This document shows, one piece after another, positions 8,930-17,698 of a stretch of DNA of 64,000 nt. The translations under genes and the position numbers were made by a program. Source of the DNA: Tamlana carrageenivorans (GTDB lineage Bacteria; Bacteroidota; Bacteroidia; Flavobacteriales; Flavobacteriaceae); NCBI RefSeq assembly GCF_002893765.1, contig NZ_CP025938.1, forward strand, positions 3,305,501-3,369,500, written 5' to 3'. The notes under the pieces are model-generated. The model was not told the origin of the DNA. It searched no databases and saw only the letters and a list, made by a program, of their open reading frames with translations. Within the stretch, counting starts at the first letter, position 1. Every line of letters begins with the position of its first letter.

Positions 8930-9877
8930 TTGCAAATATCCAGAGAAGTAAAAACAGCCGTACTCGTAATTATAGGAATTATCCTTTTTGTTTTTGGTTT
9001 TAATTTTTTGAAAGGGCATAACTTGCTCGAAGAATCTAAAACCTATTATACAGAATTTAGCAATGTTGAAGGGTTGGTACCCTCAACACCGGTTACCATT
9101 AGTGGTTTAAGTGTTGGTAAAATTTCAAATATTACTTTTAAAGATGATGGGTCTGCAAATTTAGTTGTAGAGCTTTTAATTGATAATGATTTTAAATTTT
9201 CAAAAAATAGTACAGCCGAACTTTACGATACAGGCCTACTGGGCGGCAAAGCTATAGCTATTATCCCGGCTACCGATGGTGGTGAAAATGCAAAAAGCGG
9301 CGACGTTTTAAAAAGCCGTGTAAAAGAAGGCTTGGTGGATTTGGTAGGTGAAAAATTAGCACCTATTCAAGAACAAGCAAAAAATATGATAACCAATGCT
9401 AATATTTTAATTGGTGGTTTAAACGAGGTTCTTGATAAAGAAGGTAAAGAAAACCTTAAAAAAAGCATAGCAGATTTAAGTGTAACTATGAACGATTTAA
9501 AGAAATCGTCACATTCTTTAAATCAAATGGTTACCGGAAATCAAGCGCATTTGGATCATGTAATGGCTAATGCCGATAAAATAACAGCCAATTTTGCCGA
9601 TGTGAGTCAAAAACTAGCCGATGCAAATTTAGCTCAAACTTTAGCTAGCTTAAATTCAGCTCTAAAAAGTTTCGACGGTTTAATGGCAAATCTTCAAAAC
9701 GGAAAAGGCAGTTTAGGTAAACTTTTAAAAGATGACCAATTGTACAAGAATCTTGAGGAAGCTTCTAGTGAATTAGAAGAACTTATTAGGGATATCAAGT
9801 TGCATCCAAACAGATATACCAGAATCTTATCTAAAAGAGAAATTCCTTACGAACCAAACGAAGAAGAATCTAACTAA
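8930..9877 (+). CDS. MlaD/MCE-family lipid transport protein
   Basis: A periplasmic, membrane-anchored MCE protein of the kind that carries phospholipid between membranes with an MlaEFB-type ABC transporter. The 315-residue protein has one N-terminal membrane helix (TAVLVIIGIILFVFGFNFL), an MCE domain at residues ~35-115 (VPSTPVTISGLSVGKI, DTGLLGGKAIAIIP) and a long helical C-terminal part that probably forms the needle or coiled-coil extension. The start is TTG; no ATG is available nearby. The amidase gene upstream and the Fe-S genes downstream (6-base gap) are on the same strand. Confidence 0.9.
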   Translation: MQISREVKTAVLVIIGIILFVFGFNFLKGHNLLEESKTYYTEFSNVEGLVPSTPVTISGLSVGKISNITFKDDGSANLVVELLIDNDFKFSKNSTAELYDTGLLGGKAIAIIPATDGGENAKSGDVLKSRVKEGLVDLVGEKLAPIQEQAKNMITNANILIGGLNEVLDKEGKENLKKSIADLSVTMNDLKKSSHSLNQMVTGNQAHLDHVMANADKITANFADVSQKLADANLAQTLASLNSALKSFDGLMANLQNGKGSLGKLLKDDQLYKNLEEASSELEELIRDIKLHPNRYTRILSKREIPYEPNEEESN

Positions 9878-9883
9878 TCGCAT

Positions 9884-11191
9884 ATGCAGTATTTGCCAAA
9901 TATAATATTCGCTTTAGCACTTATTTTGGGCTTTGGGTATTTTGCCAAGAACGTAAAAAAAATCATCCGAAATATAAAATTAGGACAGGATGTAGATGTT
10001 AGCGATAACAAATCCGAACGTTTCAAAAACATGGCCCGTATTGCATTAGGGCAAAGTAAAATGGTTCGTCGCCCAGTTTCAGGTGTTTTACACATTGTTG
10101 TTTATGTGGGGTTTATCATCATTAACATCGAATTATTAGAAATTATAATTGACGGCCTTTTCGGTACACACCGTATATTTTCATTTTTAGGAAGCGCTTA
10201 TGGTTTCCTAATCGGAACTTTTGAAGTCCTAGCCTTCCTTGTTTTCATTTCGGTAACCATTTTCTGGGTACGAAGAAACATCATCAAATTAAAGCGTTTC
10301 TGGAAAAGTGAGATGAAAGGTTGGCCAAAAAACGATGGGAATTTCATTCTGTATTTCGAAATGGTATTAATGTCCTTGTTTCTTATTATGAATGCTACCG
10401 ATGTGCATTTTCAAGCCATGAATTCAGGAAACGTTATTAGTCAATATATAGCACCTTTATTTAGCGGCTTATCAGAAACGACATTAGATAGTATCGAAAG
10501 AGGCGCGTGGTGGTTACATATTTTGGGCATTTTAGTGTTTTTAAATTATCTTTATTTCTCTAAACATCTTCATATTTTATTGGCTTTTCCAAATACCTAT
10601 TATGGTAAATTGAAGCCTAAAGGACAGTTAAATAATTTAGAGGCAGTCACGAAAGAAGTGAAATTAATGATGGATCCTAATGCCGATCCCTTTGCTGCTC
10701 CCGAAGAAGGTGCCGAAGACGAAGTACCTGCCAAGTTTGGAGCTAGTGATGTACAAGATTTAAACTGGGTGCAATTATTAAGCGCCTATACCTGTACAGA
10801 ATGCGGACGATGCACTTCGGCTTGTCCAGCAAATTTAACAGGTAAAAAGTTGTCCCCTCGAAAAATAATGATGGATACTCGTGATCGTTTAGAGGAAGTC
10901 GGTAAAAATATAGACGCTAATAACGGCGAATTTAAAGACGATGGTAAACAATTATTAGGTGATTATATCACACACGAAGAACTTTGGGCATGTACCACTT
11001 GTAACGCTTGTGTAGAAGAGTGCCCTGTAAGCATCGACCCATTGTCAATCATCCTAGAAATGCGACGTTATTTGGTTATGGAGCAATCTGCAGCACCTAC
11101 AGAGCTTAATACCATGATGACCAATATCGAAAATAATGGCGCACCTTGGGCTTATAACCAAATGGACCGTTTAAACTGGAAAGACGAATAG
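9884..11191 (+). CDS. Membrane-bound (Fe-S)-binding oxidoreductase subunit
   Basis: A fusion of a polytopic N-terminal region with about five membrane segments (nitrate reductase gamma/HdrE-like, residues ~1-230) and a cytoplasmic domain with two 4Fe-4S binding motifs, CTECGRCTSACP (~302-313) and CTTCNACVEECP (~369-380). This architecture matches electron-transfer proteins related to heterodisulfide reductase/GlpC. It probably passes electrons between a soluble dehydrogenase and the quinone pool. The next gene supplies the CCG-domain subunit, as in other split HdrD/GlpC systems. The electron donor is not identifiable from sequence. Confidence 0.85.
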   Translation: MQYLPNIIFALALILGFGYFAKNVKKIIRNIKLGQDVDVSDNKSERFKNMARIALGQSKMVRRPVSGVLHIVVYVGFIIINIELLEIIIDGLFGTHRIFSFLGSAYGFLIGTFEVLAFLVFISVTIFWVRRNIIKLKRFWKSEMKGWPKNDGNFILYFEMVLMSLFLIMNATDVHFQAMNSGNVISQYIAPLFSGLSETTLDSIERGAWWLHILGILVFLNYLYFSKHLHILLAFPNTYYGKLKPKGQLNNLEAVTKEVKLMMDPNADPFAAPEEGAEDEVPAKFGASDVQDLNWVQLLSAYTCTECGRCTSACPANLTGKKLSPRKIMMDTRDRLEEVGKNIDANNGEFKDDGKQLLGDYITHEELWACTTCNACVEECPVSIDPLSIILEMRRYLVMEQSAAPTELNTMMTNIENNGAPWAYNQMDRLNWKDE

Positions 11192-11201
11192 TTATATAAT
11201 T

Positions 11202-11280
11202 AGGGCGTTACCACAAGGGTCGGGCTTTCGCAAGTCGCTCTCGAAAATAGGAGCTCCAACAATTGCTCAATCCCTAACGC
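11202..11280 (+). repeat. REP-like flavobacterial intergenic palindromic element
   Basis: A GC-richer 79-base segment between the two Fe-S genes begins AGGGCGTTACC and ends TCCCTAACGC. GCGTTA and TAACGC can pair as terminal stems, and the interior contains GTCGGGCTTTCGC. From memory this pattern recurs between genes in many Flavobacteriaceae. It could act as an mRNA-stabilising hairpin or a non-autonomous mobile repeat. Confidence 0.6.
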
Positions 11281-11353
11281 ACACACACAACATAAAACAA
11301 AACCCCTACAAAGTTTTAAAAAAGTAGGCTTTTAAACTTTTAAACTCAAAAAG

Positions 11354-12145
11354 ATGAGCGATTTACTCAAAGTGCCAACCATGGAAGAATTTATGGCGCA
11401 AGGAAAACAACCAGAAATATTATTTTGGGTTGGTTCTGCAGGTAGTTTTGACGATAGAGCTAAAAAAATATCTCGAGCATTTGTTAAGATATTAAACAAG
11501 GCTAATGTAGATTTTGCCGTATTAGGAACCGAAGAAAGCAATACTGGTGATATCGCTAAACGAGCTGGAAATGAGTTTTTATTTCAAATGCAAGCCGTAA
11601 CTAATATAGAAGTGCTTGATGCTTACGGTATTAAAAAAATTGTAACCTGCGATCCGCATTCCTTTAATTGTTTAAAAAATGAATATCCTGGTCTGGGTGG
11701 CGTTTATGACGTTATTCACCATACCCAATATATCAATGAACTTATCGCTTCTGGTCGTTTAAAAGTTGAAGGCGATTTATACAAAGGCAAGAAAATTACG
11801 TTTCACGATCCTTGCTATTTGGGCAGAGCAAATAATGAATACGAAGCGCCTCGCGACGTTTTAAAGCAAACCAATGCCCAGCTTGTCGAAATGAAACGAC
11901 ATAAACGCACCGCTTTATGTTGTGGAGCAGGAGGTGCTCAAATGTTTAAAGAACCCGAAAAAGGCGATAAGGATGTAAATGTGCTTAGAACTGAAGATGC
12001 TCTAGAAACACGACCAGATATTATTGCTACGGGCTGTCCGTATTGTAATACCATGATGACCGATGGGGTAAAGGCTAAAGAAAAAGAAGCCGAGGTTGAA
12101 GTTTTGGATGTTGCAGAGCTTATTGCCAATACCTTAAACCTTTAA
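11354..12145 (+). CDS. (Fe-S)-binding CCG-domain oxidoreductase subunit
   Basis: A soluble 263-residue protein with two cysteine-rich CCG-type modules: CDPHSFNCLKNEYPGLGG in the first half, and the HDPCYLGRANNEYEAPR and ALCCGAGGAQMF motifs in the second. Such modules bind a non-cubane Fe-S cluster in HdrB, GlpC and LutA/LldE proteins. It sits 162 bases after the membrane Fe-S subunit, and the two probably form one complex. The REP-like hairpin between them could set a different expression ratio. The substrate is unknown; lactate- or glycolate-type oxidation is possible but unsupported. Confidence 0.85.
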   Translation: MSDLLKVPTMEEFMAQGKQPEILFWVGSAGSFDDRAKKISRAFVKILNKANVDFAVLGTEESNTGDIAKRAGNEFLFQMQAVTNIEVLDAYGIKKIVTCDPHSFNCLKNEYPGLGGVYDVIHHTQYINELIASGRLKVEGDLYKGKKITFHDPCYLGRANNEYEAPRDVLKQTNAQLVEMKRHKRTALCCGAGGAQMFKEPEKGDKDVNVLRTEDALETRPDIIATGCPYCNTMMTDGVKAKEKEAEVEVLDVAELIANTLNL

Positions 12146-12169
12146 TCCCTTTTTAAGAATATCCGTTAT

Positions 12170-12203
12170 ATTTAAAAAAACGCATACGTTCCGTTTTTTA
12201 AAT
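12170..12203 (+). terminator. Intrinsic terminator after the Fe-S genes
   Basis: ATTTAAAAAAACG pairs with CGTTTTTTAAAT across a short loop 25 bases after the stop codon. The stem is AT-rich and has a T run in its 3' arm. Confidence 0.5.
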
Positions 12204-12286
12204 GATAGTATAACACTTTTTTCAAGAAAGTTTTAACCAACTTTAGAGACCAATTAAATAATAATAAACATAAATTTCCATATACC

Positions 12287-12772
12287 ATGTTAGTCGATTT
12301 TAGCAGCTTGCCAGAAGAATCTCGAGTTTGGATTTACCAAGCCAATCGTTCGTTTTCAGAAGAAGAATTAGAAGAAATTCAAGCCAAATTAAATACTTTT
12401 ATTGAAAATTGGACGGCACATGGTAGCGATTTACATGCAGGATATACTATAAAATACAAACGCTTTATTATTATTGGTTTGGATCCATCACAGGCAAAGG
12501 CTACGGGTTGTTCTCTAGATAGTTCGGTGCATTTTATTCAGCAATTGGAAAAAGATTACAACGTCGATTTAATGGATAAAATGAATGTGTCTTATAAACA
12601 AGGGGAGTATGTAGCTTATAAATCCCTTACCGATTTTAGGAAAATGGCAAAAGATAAAGCGGTTTCAAAAAACACCATTGTATTTAATAATTTAGTGACC
12701 ACAGTGGCCGAATTTAACGAAAGTTGGGAAGTCCCTGCAAGCGAGAGCTGGCATAGTCGTTTTGTTAAATAG
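12287..12772 (+). CDS. Conserved Bacteroidota protein of unknown function
   Basis: A 161-residue soluble protein beginning MLVDFSSLPEESRVWIYQANR. From memory, close relatives are widespread in Flavobacteriia and are often labelled ABC transporter ATPase. That label is not supported here: there is no Walker A, signature or Walker B motif and the length is too short. Visible features are an acidic N-terminal helix (SFSEEELEEIQAKL), a conserved-looking core (YTIKYKRFIIIGLDPSQAKATGCSLDSSVHFIQQLEKDY) and a C-terminal Trp-rich tail (ESWEVPASESWHSRFVK). It has no signal peptide or membrane segment. It is probably its own transcription unit, since hairpin 12170-12203 precedes it. Confidence 0.8.
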   Translation: MLVDFSSLPEESRVWIYQANRSFSEEELEEIQAKLNTFIENWTAHGSDLHAGYTIKYKRFIIIGLDPSQAKATGCSLDSSVHFIQQLEKDYNVDLMDKMNVSYKQGEYVAYKSLTDFRKMAKDKAVSKNTIVFNNLVTTVAEFNESWEVPASESWHSRFVK

Positions 12773-12950
12773 TTGTAATGTATCTGCTTAAACTATAATA
12801 CAAGTCCATTTCCCATATAAACGTGTTTTTAAATGGTAAATATTTAAGAACTTCTTTATAAATCTATCTTAAAGTCTTTTTATCTTCTTATTAAAAGTGG
12901 TATTTTGTCATAGTTTTTAAAACTACAAAATCCCTTATAAATTCACTTTT

Positions 12951-15866
12951 ATGCGTCAGCTATTTAAATTTAGTTTTATTTGTTTATTTACAGTTTTAGG
13001 TTTCGCACAAAACACAAAAAACCCATTGTTATCCAAAGATGTTAAGTCTCAAAAAAAGTGGGTAGATAGTATTTATAATACCATGACTTTAGCCGAAAAA
13101 GTGGGACAGCTTTATATGGTTCAAGTGATGTCTAATGAAAGTGATGCCTCCAAGAAAAAGGTGATCGAAGATATTAAAAAACATCATATCGGTGGTATTA
13201 TTTATTCAAAAGGAGGTCCATACAGACAAGCCAAATTAAATAACGAGTTACAAGCCATTTCTAAAGTGCCTTTACTTATTGGTATGGATGCCGAATGGGG
13301 CTTAAGTATGCGATTAGATTCTACCTACGCATTTCCTTGGAATATGACACTAGGCGCGATTAAAGACAACAAACTTGTTGAGCAAGTTGGTAAACATATT
13401 GGAGAGCACTGTAAACGTTTAGGCGTTCATTTTAATTTTGCTCCAGATGTCGATATCAATACAAACCCTAAAAATCCCATTATTGGAAATCGATCTTTTG
13501 GTGAAGACCGCTATAATGTTACCGATAAGGCTTCTGCTTTTATGAAAGGCATGCAAGGTGCTGGGGTTTTAGCAAATGCCAAACACTTCCCAGGGCATGG
13601 CGACACGTCTCAAGATTCACATAAAACACTACCTACAGTAGATTTTGATAAAGAACGTATCGAAGCTGTCGAGTTGTTTCCTTATAAACAATTAATTAAA
13701 GAAAAGCTTTCAAGTGTCATGGTCGCACACTTAAATGTGCCGAGTTTAGAGCCACGAGAAAACTACCCATCGTCTTTATCTAAAAAGATAGTTACAGGTA
13801 TTCTTAAAGAAGAGTTAGGTTTTAAAGGTTTAATTTTTACCGATGCGCTAACCATGAAGGGAGCAGCTAATTTTAGTGAAACCGGTGATATTGATTTAGC
13901 AGCCTTTCAAGCAGGAAATGATGTAATGCTCATGTCTGAGGATGTTGGTATTGGTGTTGGTAAAATTATGGAAGCCTATCATAGTGGCGACATTAGCGAA
14001 GCGCGTTTAGAGCTTTCGGTGAAAAAAATACTTCAAGCAAAGTATAAGGTGGGCTTGAATAAATATTCACCAATTTCGTTGACTAATTTAGCTCAAGATT
14101 TAAACCGTTTGGAAGATGACATGCTTTATGAAGAGCTTATGGAAAATGCCATCACCATTGTAAAAAATGATAACAATTTACTGCCTCTGCAGGAACTGGA
14201 AACTAAGTCGGTAGCCTATGTGAAGTTAGGGGACGACTCAGGAACGGCTTTTTATGATGAACTAAAAAAATACATGAAAGTTCATGCGATTTCGGCCGAT
14301 AATATTGGTGATTTACTGGGGAAATTACAAGCATATAATACAGTTATTATTGGTTTTCATCGTTCGAATGAAAGTCCGTGGAAATCTTATGAATTCAGCG
14401 AAGTGGAAAGCATCTGGATTGAAGAAATTGCAAAAAGACATACAGTGATTTTGGATGCTTTTGTAAAGCCTTATGCTTTAGCCGATTTAAAAAGCATCAC
14501 CAATATTGAAAGTATTGTAGTGAGTTATCAAAATAGTGTTATTGCTCAGCAAAAATCGGCGCAACTTATTTTTGGAGCGTTTGGCTCTAAAGGGAAGCTA
14601 CCTGTTAGTATTGGTAATTATTTCCCTGTAGATTTTGGTTTTCAAACACCAAATATTAAACGATTAGGATATACCATACCAGAACGTGTTGGTGTAAATT
14701 CTCAAAAGCTAGCTAAAATTGACGCTGTAGCCGAGTATGCCGTAAAAAAAAAAATGACGCCGGGTATACAACTTCTAGTCGCTAGAAAAGGCAAAGTCAT
14801 TTACAATAAAAACTTTGGAAAGCATACCTATAAAGGAAAAGAGGAAGTGAGTTTTGACGATATCTATGATGTCGCATCGCTTACAAAAATATTAGCTACC
14901 CTGCCTTTAGTAATGGAGCTTGAAGAGAAGGGGCTTATTACTTTAGACACCAAACTTTCTGAAGTTTTACCCGATTATAAAAACTCCAACAAAAAGGATA
15001 TAACCTTTAAGAGTATGTTGTCGCATTACGCACGTTTAAAACCTTGGGAGCCGTTTTATTACCATACTCTAGACAAAACAAAACATCCAAGCGAAAAATA
15101 TTATAGAAAAACACAAAGTGACTCTTTTAATGTTGAAGTCGCTAAAAACTTGTTTATGCGTACTGATTATCAGGATTCTATTCCCGATATTATTCGAGAT
15201 TCCGAGCTGCTAAAAAGGCTGACTTACCGATATAGTGACTTCCCGTATTATATTTTAAAGAAATTTATTGAGCAACATTACGACAGAACATTAGATCAAT
15301 TAGCGAATTCGCATTTTTATGAACCACTGGGGGCTAATTATAGCACTTATAATCCTTATCATACCATAAGCAGTAAAAAAATTGTTCCAACAGAAGAGGA
15401 TGATTATTTTAGATATCAAACCATTCATGGTTATGTGCATGATATGGGAGCAGCCATGCAAAATGGTATTGGTGGTCATGCAGGGCTGTTTAGTAATGCT
15501 AACGATGTGGCTAAAATAATGCAAATGTATTTGCAAAAAGGCTATTATGGTAATAAACGCTATTTTAAGGAAAAAACCTTCGATAAATTTAACACACGTT
15601 ATTATTTAAAAAAAGAAAATAGGCGTGCTATCGGGTTTGATAAACCTCAATTATCGGGTAGCGGACCAACTTGTGGGTGTGTGCCTATGAGTAGCTTTGG
15701 GCACTCCGGGTTTACAGGAACCTATGCATGGGCAGATCCAGAAAATGAACTCGTTTATGTGTTTTTGGCTAATAGAACTTATCCGAGTTCCAAATCGAAT
15801 TTGCTACTACGAGAGAATATTAGAACAGATATTCAAAAATTGATCTACGAAGCAATTGAAAATTAA
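12951..15866 (+). CDS. Secreted glycoside hydrolase family 3 (NagZ-like) fused to class C beta-lactamase-type serine hydrolase
   Basis: A 971-residue exported fusion. After a signal peptide (residues 1-19), residues ~35-365 are a GH3 domain with the NagZ signature KHFPGHGDTSQDSH (~210) and the nucleophile Asp in FTDALTMKG (~297). Residues ~390-560 are a GH3 C-terminal-like alpha/beta sandwich. Residues ~580-970 are a penicillin-binding/beta-lactamase fold with SLTK (Ser-x-x-Lys, ~643), YSD (~763) and HSG (~914) in place of KTG. The expected activity is release of beta-N-acetylglucosamine from muropeptides plus cleavage of a peptide or ester bond. The fusion is known in Bacteroidota. The gene stands 84 bases before the next start (ATG 12951 directly precedes the signal peptide), and bshA follows 50 bases downstream. 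Confidence 0.92.
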   Translation: MRQLFKFSFICLFTVLGFAQNTKNPLLSKDVKSQKKWVDSIYNTMTLAEKVGQLYMVQVMSNESDASKKKVIEDIKKHHIGGIIYSKGGPYRQAKLNNELQAISKVPLLIGMDAEWGLSMRLDSTYAFPWNMTLGAIKDNKLVEQVGKHIGEHCKRLGVHFNFAPDVDINTNPKNPIIGNRSFGEDRYNVTDKASAFMKGMQGAGVLANAKHFPGHGDTSQDSHKTLPTVDFDKERIEAVELFPYKQLIKEKLSSVMVAHLNVPSLEPRENYPSSLSKKIVTGILKEELGFKGLIFTDALTMKGAANFSETGDIDLAAFQAGNDVMLMSEDVGIGVGKIMEAYHSGDISEARLELSVKKILQAKYKVGLNKYSPISLTNLAQDLNRLEDDMLYEELMENAITIVKNDNNLLPLQELETKSVAYVKLGDDSGTAFYDELKKYMKVHAISADNIGDLLGKLQAYNTVIIGFHRSNESPWKSYEFSEVESIWIEEIAKRHTVILDAFVKPYALADLKSITNIESIVVSYQNSVIAQQKSAQLIFGAFGSKGKLPVSIGNYFPVDFGFQTPNIKRLGYTIPERVGVNSQKLAKIDAVAEYAVKKKMTPGIQLLVARKGKVIYNKNFGKHTYKGKEEVSFDDIYDVASLTKILATLPLVMELEEKGLITLDTKLSEVLPDYKNSNKKDITFKSMLSHYARLKPWEPFYYHTLDKTKHPSEKYYRKTQSDSFNVEVAKNLFMRTDYQDSIPDIIRDSELLKRLTYRYSDFPYYILKKFIEQHYDRTLDQLANSHFYEPLGANYSTYNPYHTISSKKIVPTEEDDYFRYQTIHGYVHDMGAAMQNGIGGHAGLFSNANDVAKIMQMYLQKGYYGNKRYFKEKTFDKFNTRYYLKKENRRAIGFDKPQLSGSGPTCGCVPMSSFGHSGFTGTYAWADPENELVYVFLANRTYPSSKSNLLLRENIRTDIQKLIYEAIEN

Positions 15867-15916
15867 TATTTAAAATTTAAGAGCTTACTCTAACGTAAAG
15901 ACTCATAATTGAAAAC

Positions 15917-17056
15917 ATGAAAATAGGTATAGTTTGTTACCCAACTTTTGGTGGAAGTGGCGTTGTGGCCACAGAATTAGGATTAGAATTGTCTAAACGT
16001 GGTCATGAAATTCATTTTATTACATACAATCAACCTGTTCGTTTAGATTTATTAAGTCATAATGTACATTACCATGAAGTTACGGTGCCTGAATACCCGT
16101 TATTTCATTACCAACCCTATGAACTTGCCTTGTCAAGTAAATTGGTTGATATGGTAAAGTTGCATAAAATTGAAATATTACATGTGCACTACGCCATTCC
16201 TCATGCTTATGCCGCTTATATGGCTAAGAAAATGCTCCAAGAGGAGGGGATTTATGTGCCTATTGTTACCACACTTCATGGTACCGATATCACTTTAGTG
16301 GGGAGCCATCCGTTTTACAAACCGGCCGTGACTTTTAGTATTAATAAATCTGATGCCGTAACTGCCGTTTCTCAAAGCTTAAAGGATGATACTTTACGCT
16401 TATTTGATATTAAAAAGGATATTCATGTTGTGCCTAATTTTATAGATTTAGAGAAATATAAAACCCATGGTATGCCCGATTGCCAGCGCGGTATGATGGC
16501 GAAAGAAAATGAAAAAATTATTACGCATATTAGTAATTTAAGGCCTGTTAAACGGGTTCAGGATGTGATTAGTGTGTTTTATAACATCCAAAAGGAGCTG
16601 CCCGCCAGATTAATGTTTATAGGTGAAGGACCTGAAAAAGAAAAAATTGAGCAGCAGTGCCGTGATTTGGGAATAGCTAATAAGGTCGTTTTCTTTGGGA
16701 AAAGTAATGAAATTGATAAAATTTTATGTTTTAGTGATTTATTCTTGCTTCCATCGCAAACCGAAAGCTTTGGTTTAGCAGCTTTAGAAGCTATGGCTTC
16801 TGGTGTGCCTGTTATTTCTAGTAATTCGGGAGGTATTCCTGAAGTTAATATTCATGGTGTATCAGGTTTTTTAAGCAATGTAGGCGATGTGGTCGATATG
16901 ACTAAAAATGCTTTGGAAGTTTTACGTGATGATAATCTTTTAAAAACGTTTAAAGATAACGCCAGAAAAGAAGCTCTAAAATTCGATTTACACAATATAG
17001 TTCCTAAGTACGAAGCCATATATATGGATACCTTATCGAAATGTTTTGCGTTATAG
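15917..17056 (+). CDS. bshA: N-acetyl-alpha-D-glucosaminyl L-malate synthase
   Basis: A GT4-family glycosyltransferase that joins UDP-GlcNAc to L-malate in the first step of bacillithiol synthesis, the main low-molecular-weight thiol of many Bacteroidota. The 379-residue protein shows the BshA N-terminus MKIGIVCYPTFGGSGVVATELG, the HVHYAIPHA segment, the HGTDITLVG loop and the nucleotide-sugar motif QTESFGLAALEAMASGVPV with an E-x7-E arrangement. The length is normal. bshB and bshC are not in the window. It follows the GH3 fusion in the same direction. Confidence 0.93.
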   Translation: MKIGIVCYPTFGGSGVVATELGLELSKRGHEIHFITYNQPVRLDLLSHNVHYHEVTVPEYPLFHYQPYELALSSKLVDMVKLHKIEILHVHYAIPHAYAAYMAKKMLQEEGIYVPIVTTLHGTDITLVGSHPFYKPAVTFSINKSDAVTAVSQSLKDDTLRLFDIKKDIHVVPNFIDLEKYKTHGMPDCQRGMMAKENEKIITHISNLRPVKRVQDVISVFYNIQKELPARLMFIGEGPEKEKIEQQCRDLGIANKVVFFGKSNEIDKILCFSDLFLLPSQTESFGLAALEAMASGVPVISSNSGGIPEVNIHGVSGFLSNVGDVVDMTKNALEVLRDDNLLKTFKDNARKEALKFDLHNIVPKYEAIYMDTLSKCFAL

Positions 17057-17119
17057 TTAGCATTTTAAAATTCGATTTATAATTTAAATGGATAATAAAT
17101 CTCTTGTGAGTTTATAGAT

Positions 17120-17491
17120 CTATACATGCTGATCTATTAAAATGGTGTTTCCATCAGGATCTGTTAATACGATGCTGGCCGGGCCAGTTTTGGTTTCATC
17201 CGCTTCACTATTTAATGTGATATTTTTACTTTTAAGAGTTTGTTGAATGCTTCTAACATCATCAAAATCTTTTAATGTGTTAGCGTTTTCATCCCAACCT
17301 GGATTAAAAGTTAATATGTTGTTTTCAAACATGCCTTGAAACAATCCTATTAACGCATTGCCATTTTTCATGATGAGATAATTCATTTCTAAACTTCCCG
17401 CAAAAACGGAAAAACCTAGGATTTCATAAAAACTTTGTGATGTTTTAAGGTCTTTTACGTTTAAACTTACAGAAAATGCTCCAATTTTCAT
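17120..17491 (-). CDS. VOC-family (glyoxalase/bleomycin resistance-like) protein
   Basis: A 123-residue single vicinal-oxygen-chelate domain: MKIGAFSVSLNVKDLKTSQSFYEILGF at the start and VLTDPDGNTILIDQ at the end, two halves of a beta-alpha-beta-beta-beta fold. Members include dioxygenases, glyoxalase-like enzymes and antibiotic-binding proteins; the substrate cannot be told. The gene is now only 26 bases from the left end of an IS21 element, so its native promoter has been moved about 2.6 kb away. Expression may depend on the IS end or be lost. Confidence 0.85.
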   Translation of the reverse strand: MKIGAFSVSLNVKDLKTSQSFYEILGFSVFAGSLEMNYLIMKNGNALIGLFQGMFENNILTFNPGWDENANTLKDFDDVRSIQQTLKSKNITLNSEADETKTGPASIVLTDPDGNTILIDQHV

Positions 17492-17512
17492 ACTGTGTTG
17501 ACTTTTAGTTTT

Positions 17513-17517
17513 CTATA
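17513..17517 (+). repeat. Target-site duplication, left copy (IS21 element)
   Basis: CTATA directly precedes the left terminus TGGCTA and is repeated at 20113-20117. Confidence 0.75.
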
Positions 17518-17698
17518 TGGCTAACACGGTTCGATTTGTGCCAGTGATTTCGGAGTTACTGTGCCGTTGATTTCGGTTTAAATTGTGCCACACGGAAATT
17601 GAGTTAGCTAAAAACGGTTTGATTTGTGCCAATGTTTCCGTTTCGATTTGTGCCACTTTAAGAGATCAAGTAATTACCTTATTGCTCTAAAAAGCGAT

